Positions 32,932 to 41,247 of a stretch of DNA of 44,265 nucleotides are shown piece by piece. Below the pieces are notes generated by a model. That model saw only the letters and a program-made list of their open reading frames with translations, was not told the origin of the DNA and did no database searches. The translations under genes were made by a program, and so were the position numbers. Positions within the stretch are counted from its first letter, which is position 1. Each line of letters begins with the position of its first letter. The stretch comes from Acidobacteriota bacterium (GTDB taxonomy: Bacteria; Acidobacteriota; Terriglobia; Bryobacterales; Bryobacteraceae): positions 1 through 44,265 of the forward strand of contig CANIVU010000073.1 of assembly GCA_947470805.1 (NCBI GenBank), given 5' to 3'.

Positions 32932-34713
32932 ATGCAACTTTCCATCATCGATTGGCTCGTCGTCGCCGCTTATTTCGCGCTAAACATCGCCATTGGCTTC
33001 TATTATAAGAGCCGTGCCGGTAAAAGCGTCGATGAGTTCTTCCTTTCCGGACGCGACGTGCCCTGGTGGCTCGCCGGTACGTCCATGGTGGCCACCACCT
33101 TCGCCGCCGATACGCCACTCGCCGTCACCGGTATGGTGGCGCGCAATGGCATCGCGGGAAACTGGCTGTGGTGGAACTTTGTTGCTGGTGGCATGTTAGT
33201 CGTCTTCTTCTATGCGCGTCTTTGGCGGCGAAGCGGGGTCATGACGGATATCGAATTCTCCGAGATCCGTTACTCCGGTAAACCAGCGGCCTTTCTCCGC
33301 GGCTTCCGTGCTCTCTACTTCGGCATCCCCATCAACTGCATCGTGCTCGGCTGGGTCAACCTGGCAATGGTCAAGATACTCATGCTGGTCCTCAACGTCG
33401 ATAAGTTCACGGCGATCATCGTCGTATTAGCTCTTATCGGCATAACTTCGTGGATCTCCACTCTGTCCGGTCTTTGGGGCGTCCTCGTCACGGACGTCGT
33501 TCAGTTCTTTATCAAGATGGCCATGGTGATCGTGCTGGCCGTATGTGCCGTCCAGGCGGTCGGCGGCATGGATGCATTGATGACGAAACTCGCTGCGGTC
33601 GATCTGGCTCGCGGCATTGCCCCGGGCGGGAAAAACTCAATGATTTCGTTCGTACCGGATCTCGACTCCCCTTGGATGCCGATGATCACGTTCCTGGTCT
33701 ACATCTCACTCAACTGGTGGGCCACTTGGTACCCAGGAGCTGAACCCGGCGGCGGCGGATATGTTGCGCAAAGAATGTTCTCCGCCCGCGACGAGCGCCA
33801 TTCGCTACTGGCGACCCTCTGGTTTAATATAGCGCACTACGCCATTCGTCCCTGGCCCTGGATACTAACTGCGCTCGCCAGCGTCGTACTCTATCCTGGC
33901 TTGGCTGACCCGGAAACCGGCTATATCAAAGTAATGATCGATTGCATGCCGCCGTCGCTGCGTGGCCTGATGCTCGCCGGCTTCGCCGCGGCCTACATGT
34001 CAACGATTGCCACGCAGCTCAACTGGGGCGCCAGTTACTTAGTCAATGACTTCTATCGCCGCTTCCTGAAACCCAATGAGACCGGCGAACACTACGTCAT
34101 GATGTCCCAGGTGGCCACCGTCGGCATCACCCTCATCTCCGCCGGCGTGACCTTCTACATGGACTCCATCTCCGGCGCCTGGAAACTGCTCATCGTCACC
34201 GGCGCCGGAACCGGCGGCGTGCTGCTTCTCCGCTGGTACTGGTGGCGCATCAACGCCTGGAGCGAAGTCGTCGCCATGGGCGCGGCCTTCTTCGTCAGCG
34301 TCAGCCTCCAACTCTTCTGGCATCTCGATTCCGATAATCCCGTCCAGTTCGCCTGGTTGATGATCATCACCGTCGGGATCACCACCGCCGCCTGGCTTCT
34401 GGCCACGTTCCTCACGCCACCGGAGAAGGACGAAATCCTCATCAGCTTCTACCGCAAAACCCGCCCGTCCCGCAGCGGCTGGGCCCCCATCGCCAAGCTC
34501 GCCCCCGACGTGAAGCCAGCCGCGGATGGGCTCAATAACCTCACCTGCTGGATCGCCGGTTGCGTCATGATCTACATGGCCTTATTCGGCCTGGGCAAGG
34601 TGCTTTTCAAGGAAACCGGACTCGGCCTCGGGATGCTCGCGCTCTCCGCCACCGCCGGTTTCTACATCTACCGTGACCTTTCCAAGCGCGGTTGGAGTAG
34701 CATAGCCGAATGA
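32932..34713 (+). CDS. Sodium:solute symporter (SSS family)
   Basis: A 593-residue inner-membrane transporter that would import a solute with sodium. The N-terminus is typical: IDWLVVAAYFALNIAIGFYYKSRAGKSVDEFFLSGRDVPWWLAGTSMVATTFAADTPLAVTGMVARNG in successive recognisable pieces, followed by ten or more further hydrophobic segments and a long C-terminal extension with extra helices. The cargo is unknown; sugar or sugar-acid transport would suit the neighbours. AAGGGA precedes the ATG by eight bases. The TGA overlaps the sulfatase ATG as ATGA, so the two are translationally coupled. Confidence 0.9.
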   Translation: MQLSIIDWLVVAAYFALNIAIGFYYKSRAGKSVDEFFLSGRDVPWWLAGTSMVATTFAADTPLAVTGMVARNGIAGNWLWWNFVAGGMLVVFFYARLWRRSGVMTDIEFSEIRYSGKPAAFLRGFRALYFGIPINCIVLGWVNLAMVKILMLVLNVDKFTAIIVVLALIGITSWISTLSGLWGVLVTDVVQFFIKMAMVIVLAVCAVQAVGGMDALMTKLAAVDLARGIAPGGKNSMISFVPDLDSPWMPMITFLVYISLNWWATWYPGAEPGGGGYVAQRMFSARDERHSLLATLWFNIAHYAIRPWPWILTALASVVLYPGLADPETGYIKVMIDCMPPSLRGLMLAGFAAAYMSTIATQLNWGASYLVNDFYRRFLKPNETGEHYVMMSQVATVGITLISAGVTFYMDSISGAWKLLIVTGAGTGGVLLLRWYWWRINAWSEVVAMGAAFFVSVSLQLFWHLDSDNPVQFAWLMIITVGITTAAWLLATFLTPPEKDEILISFYRKTRPSRSGWAPIAKLAPDVKPAADGLNNLTCWIAGCVMIYMALFGLGKVLFKETGLGLGMLALSATAGFYIYRDLSKRGWSSIAE

Positions 34714-36191
34714 TCTCTCGCCGCGCCCTGCTTGCCGCTGCCGCCGCCCCGAAGCGGAAACCGAACTTCGTCTTCATCATCGCCGATGACCATGCCGGCT
34801 ACGTCCTCGGCGCCGACGGCAACCGGAAGGTGTCGACGCCGAACCTCGACCACTTCGCCAGCCAAGGCGTCCGCTTTGCGAAGCATTACTGCAATCAGCC
34901 CGTCTGCACGCCGTCCCGCCAGTCGCTTCTCACCGGCCAGATGCCCTCCGCCGCCGGCGTCACGGTGCTCAAAACTTCTCTCGACCCTGCCAAGCCCACG
35001 CTCCCCAAGCAGTTCAAAGGCGCCGGCTACCGCACGGCGGTGTTCGGCAAAATGCACCTGAACCGCCCCAGCGCGCCCGGCCTCTACGGCTTCGACGAGA
35101 TGATGACCGAGCAGGATATCCAAAAGGCGTGGAGCGGCCTATCCGTTCAGAGAGACCTGCCCGCAGGTGTCCCCCGCAAGCCCCGCTGGCAGCCGTTCAA
35201 AGACCCCGCCCGCATCTGGTTGAACGCCGACAAAGTCCCCTTTCCCCGCTATTACGAGGAGATGCGCGGCACCTTCACCGCCAGTCGCGCCATCGATTGG
35301 CTGAAGCAGCACAAGGATGACGCTGAACCCCTAGCTGTCTGGGTATCGTTCCCCGAACCCCACTCCCCCTACGATTTCCCCATCGATTTGAAGGACCAGT
35401 ACGACCCCAAAACGTTTGATGTCCCCCAGGTCGGTCCCGAGGATGCCTCGCAAATTCCGCTGATCTTCCGCGACCTCTCGCCCGCCGACAAGCAAGGCAT
35501 CGCCGCGTCGTACTACACGGCCGTCTCGGCCCTCGACCGCAACGTCGGCGATGTCCTCAAGGCATTGGATCAATTAGGCTTAGCTGAAAATACCTGCGTC
35601 GTCTACATGGCCGACCACGGCTACTGCCTCGGCCAGCACGGCCGCTTCGAAAAGCACTGCGGCTACGAACCGGCGCTCCGCGTCCCGCTCCTGGTCCGCT
35701 ACCCCGGCAAGATCCGCAAAGGCGCCGTGGTCAACGATTTCACCGAGCACATCGACGTCCCCGCCACCATCACCGATCTTATGGGCCTCGACCCGCTCCC
35801 AGTCCAACACGGCCAATCGCTCAAACCCTATCTGACCGGCGCGAAGCCATCCGCTCCCCGCAAGGGCATCTTCTCCCAATACCTTGAAAATGAAGAGGTT
35901 TTCGCCGCGGACTCGAACTGGAAGCTGATCTTCGGCTCCGGCAAACGCAAGCGGACAGACGGGTACGAAACCGACAACCCCACGCCAGGCCGGACCGTAA
36001 AGTTGTTCGACAAAAAGGCCGATCCGGGAGAGTTCACGAACGTGGCCGCGAAGTATCCGGAAGTTGTTGATTCCATGCAACAATCGATACTGAAGCGCTA
36101 CCGCGCCACCCATCCCGATGCCGCCAAAGAACCCAAAAACCTCCCGGCCCCCGAAGCGCTCGAATTCTACGTCGTACCCCGGGACGCCTAG
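34710..36191 (+). CDS. Type I sulfatase (formylglycine-dependent), secreted
   Basis: Hydrolyses a sulfate ester, probably on a sugar. The 493-residue protein begins MISRRALLAAAAA, a possible Tat-type signal, then NFVFIIADDHAG with metal ligands Asp26 and Asp27. The maturation motif CTPSR (Cys66-Arg70) marks a Cys-type sulfatase whose cysteine becomes formylglycine. Further ligands sit in VYMADHGYCLGQHG. No formylglycine-generating or anSME maturase is in the window. It is coupled to the symporter by an ATGA overlap, and the methyltransferase starts three bases after its stop. Confidence 0.92.
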   Translation: MISRRALLAAAAAPKRKPNFVFIIADDHAGYVLGADGNRKVSTPNLDHFASQGVRFAKHYCNQPVCTPSRQSLLTGQMPSAAGVTVLKTSLDPAKPTLPKQFKGAGYRTAVFGKMHLNRPSAPGLYGFDEMMTEQDIQKAWSGLSVQRDLPAGVPRKPRWQPFKDPARIWLNADKVPFPRYYEEMRGTFTASRAIDWLKQHKDDAEPLAVWVSFPEPHSPYDFPIDLKDQYDPKTFDVPQVGPEDASQIPLIFRDLSPADKQGIAASYYTAVSALDRNVGDVLKALDQLGLAENTCVVYMADHGYCLGQHGRFEKHCGYEPALRVPLLVRYPGKIRKGAVVNDFTEHIDVPATITDLMGLDPLPVQHGQSLKPYLTGAKPSAPRKGIFSQYLENEEVFAADSNWKLIFGSGKRKRTDGYETDNPTPGRTVKLFDKKADPGEFTNVAAKYPEVVDSMQQSILKRYRATHPDAAKEPKNLPAPEALEFYVVPRDA

Positions 36192-36194
36192 CCG

Positions 36195-37073
36195 ATGACC
36201 TGCAAGATTTGCGGCGCCGAGGCGGTGCCGATCGGCTCCAAGATGGGCACCCATCACAAGCAACTCTTTTGTTTTGAACGCTGTGGGAGTTGCGGTTTTA
36301 CCTTCGTCGCCAATCCCTGGACCGACTACGCCCAGATCTACAACGAAGCCTACTATCGCGGCCAAGGGCCCGACCCCTGGATCGACTACGTCTTCGAACT
36401 CGAACACCCCGACCGCACCATCCGGATCCACGAATGGCAGGGGATTCTTGAGGTAGTGCAACAGCTTACGAAGGTTTCCGCCCAGACCAAGTGGCTCGAC
36501 TTCGGTTGCGGCAACGGCGGACTGGTCCGCCACGTGAAGAAGACGGTGAGCTGCGACATTGTTGGGTTTGAAGAAGGCTGGGCGGCCGACCAGGCGCGGG
36601 CGAAAGGCATTTCGGTGATGCGGGAGTCCGATCTCGCCTCCCACGACGGCACCTGCGATGTCGTGACAGCCATTGAAGTGATCGAACACGTCGATGACCC
36701 GGTGGGGGTGTTGCAGCGGATCCGGAAACTCCTCAAGCCCGGTGGTGTGCTGTTCCTGACTACGGGCAACGCCAAGCCGCAACGGGGGAAGATTCTGGAC
36801 TGGGGCTATGCCGTTCCGGAGATCCACATTAGCTTCTTCGAGCCGGAGACGCTGTCAAAAGCGATGCAGAAAGCGGGTTTTTCAACTCAAAATCGCGGTT
36901 TTTTGCGCGGTTTTGACGCCATTTTGCGCTATAAAATCCTAAAGAATCTTAAGAAACGGGAGGCCGGAGGGTGGGAGTCGCTGATCCCCTGGGGCCCCGT
37001 TACCCGCCTGGTGGACCGGACTCACCAGGTGACCGCGCACCCGATCGGCATCGCCGGCGGTCCGCTGGATTGA
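36195..37073 (+). CDS. Class I SAM-dependent methyltransferase with N-terminal zinc-binding motif
   Basis: A 292-residue protein. Residues 3-33 hold two CxxC pairs (CKIC at 3-6, CGSC at 30-33), probably a zinc knuckle. The Rossmann methyltransferase core follows, with WLDFGCGNGGL (motif I, about 100), DVVTAIEVIEHVDDP (motif post-II) and LLKPGGVLFLTTGN. Such proteins often act on sugars or peptides in cell-surface or natural-product pathways, but the substrate is unknown. It runs three bases after the sulfatase and its TGA overlaps the next ATG (TGATG). Confidence 0.85.
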   Translation: MTCKICGAEAVPIGSKMGTHHKQLFCFERCGSCGFTFVANPWTDYAQIYNEAYYRGQGPDPWIDYVFELEHPDRTIRIHEWQGILEVVQQLTKVSAQTKWLDFGCGNGGLVRHVKKTVSCDIVGFEEGWAADQARAKGISVMRESDLASHDGTCDVVTAIEVIEHVDDPVGVLQRIRKLLKPGGVLFLTTGNAKPQRGKILDWGYAVPEIHISFFEPETLSKAMQKAGFSTQNRGFLRGFDAILRYKILKNLKKREAGGWESLIPWGPVTRLVDRTHQVTAHPIGIAGGPLD

Positions 37074-37918
37074 TGGGCGATATGGATTTTCGACGGTTTC
37101 AGCAGATTGATGTGTTCGCCTCGGCGGCGTGCAAGGGGAATCCGCTGGCGGTGGTGGTGGATGCCGAAGGCCTCGCAGATGCGCAAATGCAAGCATTTGC
37201 GGCATGGACGAACCTGAGCGAGACCACGTTTTTGCTGCCTCCCACCTCTGGAGAGGCCGATTACCGGGTGCGGATTTTCACGACGACGACGGAGTTGCCG
37301 TTTGCCGGCCATCCGACGTTGGGGAGTTGCCACGCGTGGCTCGGGGCCGGTGGGCGGCCGCGGAGTGCCGGCGAGATTGTGCAGGAGTGCGGGGCGGGGT
37401 TGGTGCGGGTGCGGATGGGAGAGAGGCGGCTGGCGTTCGCGGCGCCGCCGTTGACGCGGAGCGGGGAATTGGAGCAGGAGTTGTTGGCGCGGGTGCTGGC
37501 GGGGTTGGGTGTTTCGCGGGATGAGGTGGCCGGGCACCAGTGGCTGGTGAATGGGCCGCGGTGGGTGGGCGTGTTGCTGCGTGACGCGGAACAGGTGCTG
37601 GCGTTGCGGCCCGATGCCGCGGCGCTTACAGGGCTGGACATCGGCGTGGTGGGGCCTTATCCGGCGGGGTCTCCGTTGGCGTTTGAGGTCCGCGGATTTC
37701 CGTTCTCCGACGGGCCGATTGAGGACCCGGTGACGGGGAGTTTGAACGCCGGGATTGCGCAATGGTTGATTGGAAATGGGACCGCGCCCTGCAACTATAT
37801 TGCGGGGCAGGGGACGGCGATGGGCCGGGCCGGGCGGATTTATGTTTCTTCGGACGCGGGCGGGATCTGGATCGGCGGGGAATGCCGAACAATTATTGAT
37901 GGCCGAGTGACCATCTGA
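37073..37918 (+). CDS. PhzF-family isomerase/epimerase-like protein
   Basis: A 281-residue member of the PhzF family, double hot-dog-like enzymes related to diaminopimelate epimerase. It has FRRFQQIDVFASAACKGNPLAVVVDAEGL, the Glu-bearing WTNLSETTFLLPP, FTTTTELPFAGHPTLGSCHAWL and IEDPVTGSLNAGIAQWL. Phenazine synthesis is not implied; most family members have unknown substrates. The start at 37073 overlaps the preceding stop; ATG 37082 is an alternative. The 3' end lies in the first copy of a tandem repeat whose later copies re-encode a similar C-terminus. Confidence 0.88.
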   Translation: MGDMDFRRFQQIDVFASAACKGNPLAVVVDAEGLADAQMQAFAAWTNLSETTFLLPPTSGEADYRVRIFTTTTELPFAGHPTLGSCHAWLGAGGRPRSAGEIVQECGAGLVRVRMGERRLAFAAPPLTRSGELEQELLARVLAGLGVSRDEVAGHQWLVNGPRWVGVLLRDAEQVLALRPDAAALTGLDIGVVGPYPAGSPLAFEVRGFPFSDGPIEDPVTGSLNAGIAQWLIGNGTAPCNYIAGQGTAMGRAGRIYVSSDAGGIWIGGECRTIIDGRVTI

Positions 37919-38281
37919 GCGCGAGCTTGCTGTCGGCCTGGGAAGGTGCGGTTTGGATAGGCGGCTCGGGCAAGTGGCTGACGATGATTGATGACCGAGT
38001 GACGATCTGAGCGCGGGCTTGCTGTCGGCCTGGGACGGTGCGGTTTGGATCGGCGGCTCGGCCAGTGGCTGACGATGATTGATGATCGAGTGACGATCTG
38101 CGCGCGAGCTTGCTGTGGGCCTGGGACGGTGCGGTTTGGATAGGCGGCTCGGGCAAGTGGCTGACGATGATTGATGGCAGAGTGACGATCTGAGCGCGGA
38201 CTTGCTGTGGCCCTGGGATAGTGCGCTGGATGATTATCGACGGTCGAGTGACGATCTGAGCGCTAGCTTGCCGTCGGCCCA
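37895..38281. repeat. Tandem array of about 92-bp units at the junction of two convergent genes
   Basis: A core GAGTGACGATCTGAGCGC occurs five times, beginning near 37905, 37997, 38088, 38180 and 38246, giving spacings of 92, 91, 92 and 66. Copy one is the end of the PhzF-like gene; copy five is the end of the convergent Haem_bd gene. On the plus strand full units encode VWIGGSGKWLTMIDDRVTI and a stop, like the PhzF end IWIGGECRTIIDGRVTI; on the minus strand they encode QADSKLALRWSL, like the Haem_bd end. The last unit has lost about 26 bases. The 315-base space between the two genes holds nothing else. Confidence 0.9.
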
Positions 38282-38686
38282 GGCTTGGAGCGTGTCCTGA
38301 TCCGCTTTCGACAGGCGGGCTTCGGGGTGGAGCATCAGGTAGCCCTGCATGGGCATTTTGCCTTTGGCGACCGATTCATAAATCTCCTCGAGCTGGTCCG
38401 GCGATTGACCGGACCAGTCGGAGAAGTTGAGCTTGGCGCGGCCGTCCTTGACGTGCCGGTCGAGCATCCAGGACATGGGGCTGATCTTTGCGTACCAGGG
38501 CCACTGCGTTTCGTGGGAGTGGCAATCGGCACAGGCGCGGCGGAGGATCCCAGCCACTTTGGGATCGACGGCGCGGTCGTTCCAGAGGCTGCGGGCGTGA
38601 TCGACGGGCGGGTTGCTGGTGTCGGGCCGGATGAACTGCGTGGCGCCAATGGCGACCAGGGCGGCGAGGAGGAGGCCGCGTTTCAC
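38234..38686 (-). CDS. Monohaem cytochrome of the Haem_bd (PF14376) type
   Basis: A 150-residue exported protein with an uncleaved or cleavable N-terminal hydrophobic segment (KRGLLLAALVAIGATQFI). It matches the haem-binding domain family: RPDTSNPPVD, RACADCHSHETQWPWYAKISPMSWMLDRHVKDGRAKLNFSDWS and MPMQGYLMLHPEARLS. CADCH binds one c-type haem; Met residues nearby could be the second ligand. It starts with GTG overlapping the CuA gene stop (GTGA) and is the last gene of the decahaem operon. The final codons fall in the tandem repeat array. Confidence 0.85.
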   Translation of the reverse strand: MKRGLLLAALVAIGATQFIRPDTSNPPVDHARSLWNDRAVDPKVAGILRRACADCHSHETQWPWYAKISPMSWMLDRHVKDGRAKLNFSDWSGQSPDQLEEIYESVAKGKMPMQGYLMLHPEARLSKADQDTLQAWADGKLALRSSLDRR

Positions 38687-39063
38687 TTGACCACCACCAT
38701 CTTGAAATTCATCGTGTCGTGGCCGTGGCCGCACTCGACGGTGCATTCGATCAGATACGTTCCGGGCGGGGGCGCGGTGAGAGTGAATTCCTGGACGCCT
38801 TCCTTCAGGCGGACCGACCATCCCTTGTCGCGCAGCTTGCGGACGACGAAGCTGTGGACGGAGCCGTCGCGGGCCTTTTCGCCGCCGAAGAGGGAGTTGA
38901 TTTTGAAGCGGACGGTTTCTCCGGCTTTCAGCGTCAGCGTGGTGTCGCCGTTGGGGAGTTTGAAGCGGTTGTCCTTATCGGCGAGCATTTCGACGGTGCG
39001 AACGCTTTCTCCGGCGAAGGCGGAGAGGGCGGAGAGAAGGAAGAGGGTGCGGGTGAGTTTCAT
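38683..39063 (-). CDS. Stand-alone periplasmic CuA-type cupredoxin
   Basis: A 126-residue exported copper protein. The signal peptide is MKLTRTLFLLSALSAFA. The fold is a single cupredoxin domain whose ligand set matches the dinuclear CuA centre of cytochrome oxidase subunit II: His70 (VHSFVV), then Cys107, Cys111, His115 and Met118 in CTVECGHGHDTM (CxxxCxxxHxxM). There is no membrane anchor of the COX2 kind and no oxidase gene nearby. It overlaps both the barrel gene (ATGA) and the Haem_bd gene (GTGA), so all are translated together. Function as an electron shuttle in this operon is inference. Confidence 0.82.
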   Translation of the reverse strand: MKLTRTLFLLSALSAFAGESVRTVEMLADKDNRFKLPNGDTTLTLKAGETVRFKINSLFGGEKARDGSVHSFVVRKLRDKGWSVRLKEGVQEFTLTAPPPGTYLIECTVECGHGHDTMNFKMVVVK

Positions 39064-41240
39064 GGTTTTGGGTCCTTGTTTGGGGATTTGGGCTCGGGCT
39101 GCGACGGAGCGTCGCCGAACGTGTAGGAGATGCTGGTGTAGCCGGTGTGAGCCCGGTAGTAGGGCTGATAGCCGAAGTAGGCGAACTGCTGGTGATAGCG
39201 GTAGAGCTGCCAGCCGAAGTTCCACTGCGTCTTGGGAGTGAGCTTGATGGAGAGCCGGGCCATGGGGCTCTGATACGTCATGGGGAAGGTGCTCCAGGCG
39301 GCGGTGTAGGCGCCGGCCAGGTTGGTGAGGCCGAGCGCTTGTTGATTGCGGCCGTCGCCGGTATCGCGGGAAATGTTGTAGCCCGTGTAGAACGTACCGC
39401 GGCGAACGGAGGCGCGCACCATGAGCGAAACCGTTTGCAGGTTGCTGATGAACTGGGATTGATAGCCGCGGGCGCTGACGGTGTTGATGGTTGTCGAGCC
39501 CTGCGGGACGAGGAGGGCGAAGATGTTGGCGAGCGAATCCATATGGGCGCGGGTGTAGTTGGCGTCGAAGGAGAGATAGCGCTTGGCCTGGAAGGACGCG
39601 GTGCCGGAGATATCGCGGGAATGGGAGGCGAAGTAGTCGAGCGATGGTCCGGCGTAGGGCGCGTTGAGGTTGTAGAGCTGGCGGTAGGTGCCGCCGAGCT
39701 TGAGGCGTTTGGCACGGTAGTCGACGCGGGCGCGGATGTTGTGGAAGTTGGCGGGGCTGGTGGGATTGAGCGGGCCGTTGTCGCGGCCGACGGTGGTATC
39801 GACATTGACCGAGAGGGCGCGCATGGGTTTCAGGCGGACGCCAAAGGTGCCGGTGTTGAGGTGGTTGCGCGTGGAGTTGAAATCGCGGCTGTTGGTGGTG
39901 CCGGTGCGGACGAGGAAGTTATCGATGAAGCGCGAGGTGTAGCGGTACTCGGAGTGCAAGCCGAGCCAGTTGTTGACGCGGTAGTTCAAGTCCAGCGCCG
40001 AGGAGACGCGGCCGGTGCCGATGTGGAAGGTGTAGAAACGGTTGATGACGGCGTTGGTATTGCTCAGGACGCGGAGCTCGTTGCCGGTGCCGTCATAACG
40101 ATTGCTGAGCACGCTGGTGGTGGCGGTGACGGTGAGCTTCGTGGTGGGGAAGACGGAGAAGGAGAAGTCCCCGGAGAGGAACGGCTGGCGGGCGGCGCCG
40201 GGCATGTAGGTGGCGGCGTTGATTTGGGCGCCGAAGCCGGAGTTGGAGCCGTTGAGGAAGCGGCCGTCGCCGGTGGGGATGTTTGTGCCGGCGGCCTGCG
40301 CGGCGCCGGTCATCCGTTCGGAGTAGACCGATTCCGTGTTGCCTTTGCTGTAGGCGAGGCTGGCGTTGGTGGCCCAGATCTTCTCGCTGCGGCTAAGCGT
40401 GGCGAACCAGCCGTTGCGGCGGGTGTGCATGGGCTGGCTGCGGCTGTAGGCGTTGGCGGCCTGCGGGTAGGTGGCTTCGAGCGTGGGATCGAAGGGGTGT
40501 TGGCGGAAGATGTCGGCGGCGTAGGGCTGGCCGGGGAAGAGGCTGGCGATGGCCGAGTCGTCCTTGTAATTTTCCCAACGGTGGGCGAGGCTGAGGCGGA
40601 AGCCGAGGAAGTCGAGTTCGGCGCCGAGGCGGTATTCGTTGAAGTCGCGATGGGTGTCGCGGGCGAGGGGGAGGCCGCTGCGGGCGAGGCCGCCGATGTA
40701 GGTTTCGTAGTTCGTGAACTCCGGGCCGGTTTCGTGGTTGCGGGTGTAGCCGAGGATGAGTTTGGCCCAGGGTTTGGCGGCGATGTGGAGGTCGTGATCC
40801 TGCATGATGCGGCGGGTGTTTTTGAAGCCGGCACCGGCGCCGTTGAGCAGCGATTGGTTGTAGTAATCGTTGCGGCGCCAGGTCATGTCGTAGCGGTAGC
40901 GATCCTTCTTGTCGACGGTGAGATTGGCGAAGCCGTAGGGATCGTTGCCGAGACCGGAGGTGGTGAGGGTGGCGGCGTCGAAGAGACGGCCGTGGCCGTC
41001 TTTGGCGCGGATATCGAAATTGGCGCCGAAGAGGCGGATGCCGTTGCCGTAGTTTTCGACGGAGCGGAAGAGGCTTTTGTCGCCACCGATGGTGGTGAAG
41101 CGGTAGCCGGTTTCGACGCTGTTGGTGACTTTATAGGCACCGATGTCGGAGGCGGTGGAGGAGGCGTCCGGCGTGGGCGTCAACACGGGTTGGGCGTGCA
41201 GAGACGGGAGGGCCAGGAGGAGGAAAAGATAGTTGCGCAT
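39060..41240 (-). CDS. MtrB/PioB-like outer-membrane beta-barrel
   Basis: A 726-residue outer-membrane protein with signal peptide MRNYLFLLLALPSLHA. The body is a run of alternating amphipathic strands (for example YRYDMTWRRNDYYNQ, FRLSLAHRWENYKDD, KLTVTATTSVLSNRYDG, WNFGWQLYRYHQQFAYFGY), as in the large porins that sheath decahaem cytochromes. The decahaem gene ends seven bases upstream, which makes an MtrB/PioB role likely. The last strand ends YTF but a Pro/Lys-rich tail of about 16 residues follows, unusual for a barrel. The Shewanella-type N-terminal CxxC is not seen. Confidence 0.8.
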   Translation of the reverse strand: MRNYLFLLLALPSLHAQPVLTPTPDASSTASDIGAYKVTNSVETGYRFTTIGGDKSLFRSVENYGNGIRLFGANFDIRAKDGHGRLFDAATLTTSGLGNDPYGFANLTVDKKDRYRYDMTWRRNDYYNQSLLNGAGAGFKNTRRIMQDHDLHIAAKPWAKLILGYTRNHETGPEFTNYETYIGGLARSGLPLARDTHRDFNEYRLGAELDFLGFRLSLAHRWENYKDDSAIASLFPGQPYAADIFRQHPFDPTLEATYPQAANAYSRSQPMHTRRNGWFATLSRSEKIWATNASLAYSKGNTESVYSERMTGAAQAAGTNIPTGDGRFLNGSNSGFGAQINAATYMPGAARQPFLSGDFSFSVFPTTKLTVTATTSVLSNRYDGTGNELRVLSNTNAVINRFYTFHIGTGRVSSALDLNYRVNNWLGLHSEYRYTSRFIDNFLVRTGTTNSRDFNSTRNHLNTGTFGVRLKPMRALSVNVDTTVGRDNGPLNPTSPANFHNIRARVDYRAKRLKLGGTYRQLYNLNAPYAGPSLDYFASHSRDISGTASFQAKRYLSFDANYTRAHMDSLANIFALLVPQGSTTINTVSARGYQSQFISNLQTVSLMVRASVRRGTFYTGYNISRDTGDGRNQQALGLTNLAGAYTAAWSTFPMTYQSPMARLSIKLTPKTQWNFGWQLYRYHQQFAYFGYQPYYRAHTGYTSISYTFGDAPSQPEPKSPNKDPKP

Positions 41241-41247
41241 GGTGGTC

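Noticed and set aside
37073-37918. Phenazine biosynthesis gene
   Set aside because: PhzF relatives are widespread and mostly not phenazine enzymes; no other phz gene is nearby.
37893-38156. 87-codon minus-strand frame inside the tandem array
   Set aside because: It is only the repeat units read in sequence; the repeated Haem_bd-like tails explain it.
37895-38281. CRISPR array
   Set aside because: Units of about 92 bp are contiguous and nearly identical throughout, with no short repeat/unique spacer pattern and no cas genes.
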